A DNA stretch of 7,162 bases, from positions 1 through 7,162 of the forward strand of contig DAOWKF010000085.1 of assembly GCA_030640045.1 (NCBI GenBank), in the 5' to 3' direction. Under the pieces are notes generated by a model. It did not search any database. It was not told the origin of the DNA and worked only from the letters and a program-made list of their open reading frames with translations. This DNA comes from Candidatus Omnitrophota bacterium (lineage in GTDB: Bacteria > NPL-UPA2 > BS750m-G34). Shown here one piece after another: positions 6,729 through 7,162 of this stretch (position 1 is the stretch's first letter; each line of letters starts with the position of its first letter). A program made the translations under genes and the position numbers.

Positions 6729-7162
6729 ATGAAATTTAAAACAGATTGCCGGTTTTTTAAAGGGGAGAGGCCGTGCGCGCCTTATAAACTCTGTGACAGG
6801 TGCCCTGACTATAAACCCATGGGGAAAAGGATACTCATCATTAAATTAGGAGCCGCAGGTGATGTCCTCCGCACCACTCCGCTTTTAACTGCAATTAAAA
6901 AGAAATACACAGATTATTTTATTACCTGGCTTACATTCCCTGAAGCAGAAGAGGTGCTGAAGTTTAATCCTTTAATTGATCGTCTCCTTGTATATAACCC
7001 TGGGTCTATCCTGAGACTCGAGAGAGAGAGTTTTGATCTGGTCCTCTCCTTAGATAAGATGGTTGAGGCAACGGCACTCGTTACAAAAATAAAGGCCGGG
7101 GAAAAGAGGGGATTTTATATGGGAGATAAGGGCGAGCTCCTTCCATTAAATAAAGAAGCAGA
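6729..7162 (+). CDS. GT9 ADP-heptose:LPS heptosyltransferase-like protein, N-terminal part (3' end outside window)
   Basis: The frame is open from ATG 6729 to the window edge, giving 144 residues plus two bases. From residue 34 the sequence is typical of GT9 heptosyltransferases (WaaC/WaaF/WaaQ group). It has a first strand RILIIKLGAAGDVLRTTPLL, in which D45 corresponds to the acidic catalytic residue of the GD motif, then 'ITWLTFPEAEEVLKFNPLIDRLLVY' (given as family pattern, about residues 65-90), and a 'FDLVLSLD' strand near residue 103. Such enzymes add heptose, or a related sugar, from an ADP-activated donor to LPS inner core in the cytoplasm. In front lies a 30-residue extension with four cysteines (C7, C16, C22, C25, ending CDRC) that canonical enterobacterial WaaC/WaaF lack. 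ATG 6729 is preferred over M31 (6819), because the extension is well formed and neither start has a Shine-Dalgarno. A sigma70-like promoter ends eight bases upstream. Confidence 0.85.
   Translation, partial: MKFKTDCRFFKGERPCAPYKLCDRCPDYKPMGKRILIIKLGAAGDVLRTTPLLTAIKKKYTDYFITWLTFPEAEEVLKFNPLIDRLLVYNPGSILRLERESFDLVLSLDKMVEATALVTKIKAGEKRGFYMGDKGELLPLNKEA

Noticed and set aside
6819..6821. ATG at codon 31 as the true start of the GT9 gene
   Set aside because: It would give a canonical GT9 N-terminus, but no Shine-Dalgarno precedes it, and the upstream in-frame cysteine-patterned extension looks like real protein.
1..7162. CRISPR arrays, tRNA/rRNA genes, insertion sequences or attachment sites
   Set aside because: The window is almost fully covered by coherent coding frames. 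No regularly spaced repeats, terminal inverted repeats, transposase motifs or tRNA-like cloverleaf segments were seen on reading.

Overview
The window is one strand of tightly packed genes from an envelope-glycan (LPS-type) locus. All five coding regions read on the + strand. The first gene enters from the left edge and the last runs off the right edge. Two GT4 glycosyltransferases lie on the left: the tail of one, then a complete WaaG-like one. A GT9 ADP-heptose:LPS heptosyltransferase-like gene lies on the right. This implies a Gram-negative-type (diderm) bacterium. Base composition is moderately AT-rich. The GT9 protein carries a Cys-rich N-terminal extension that I associate, from memory only, with uncultivated lineages such as Omnitrophota. 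That taxonomic guess is weak; Brocadiales-type Planctomycetota or other diderms are not excluded.

Layout. Bases 1-210 are the C-terminus of a GT4 glycosyltransferase. Bases 211-1278 are a complete 355-residue GT4 enzyme that starts on the base after the previous stop, in the same frame. Bases 1295-3793 encode an 832-residue membrane protein: an NTT (ATP/ADP translocase)-like transporter half followed by a long HEAT-repeat half. Bases 3795-6680 encode a 961-residue exported protein that joins a DUF2252 (kinase-like) domain, a long helical middle region, an alpha/beta-hydrolase (lipase-like) domain with a visible Ser-Asp-His set, and a small beta-rich tail. Bases 6729-7162 are the 5' part of a GT9 heptosyltransferase-like gene.

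The first four genes are probably one transcript. Their gaps are 0, 16 and 1 base, and no terminator hairpin is visible. A good sigma70-like promoter sits in the 48-base gap before the GT9 gene, so that gene may also be transcribed on its own, possibly from an almost leaderless start.

The interesting part is the two-gene unit at 1295-6680, lying between LPS glycosyltransferases. It pairs a nucleotide-transporter-like protein carrying a HEAT scaffold with a signal-peptide-bearing kinase-like/hydrolase fusion, joined by a 1-base gap and a strong ribosome binding site. A speculative reading is an envelope-modification module in which the transporter supplies a nucleotide or other substrate across the inner membrane to the exported enzyme. 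The sequence supports the architecture and the coupling, not the reaction.
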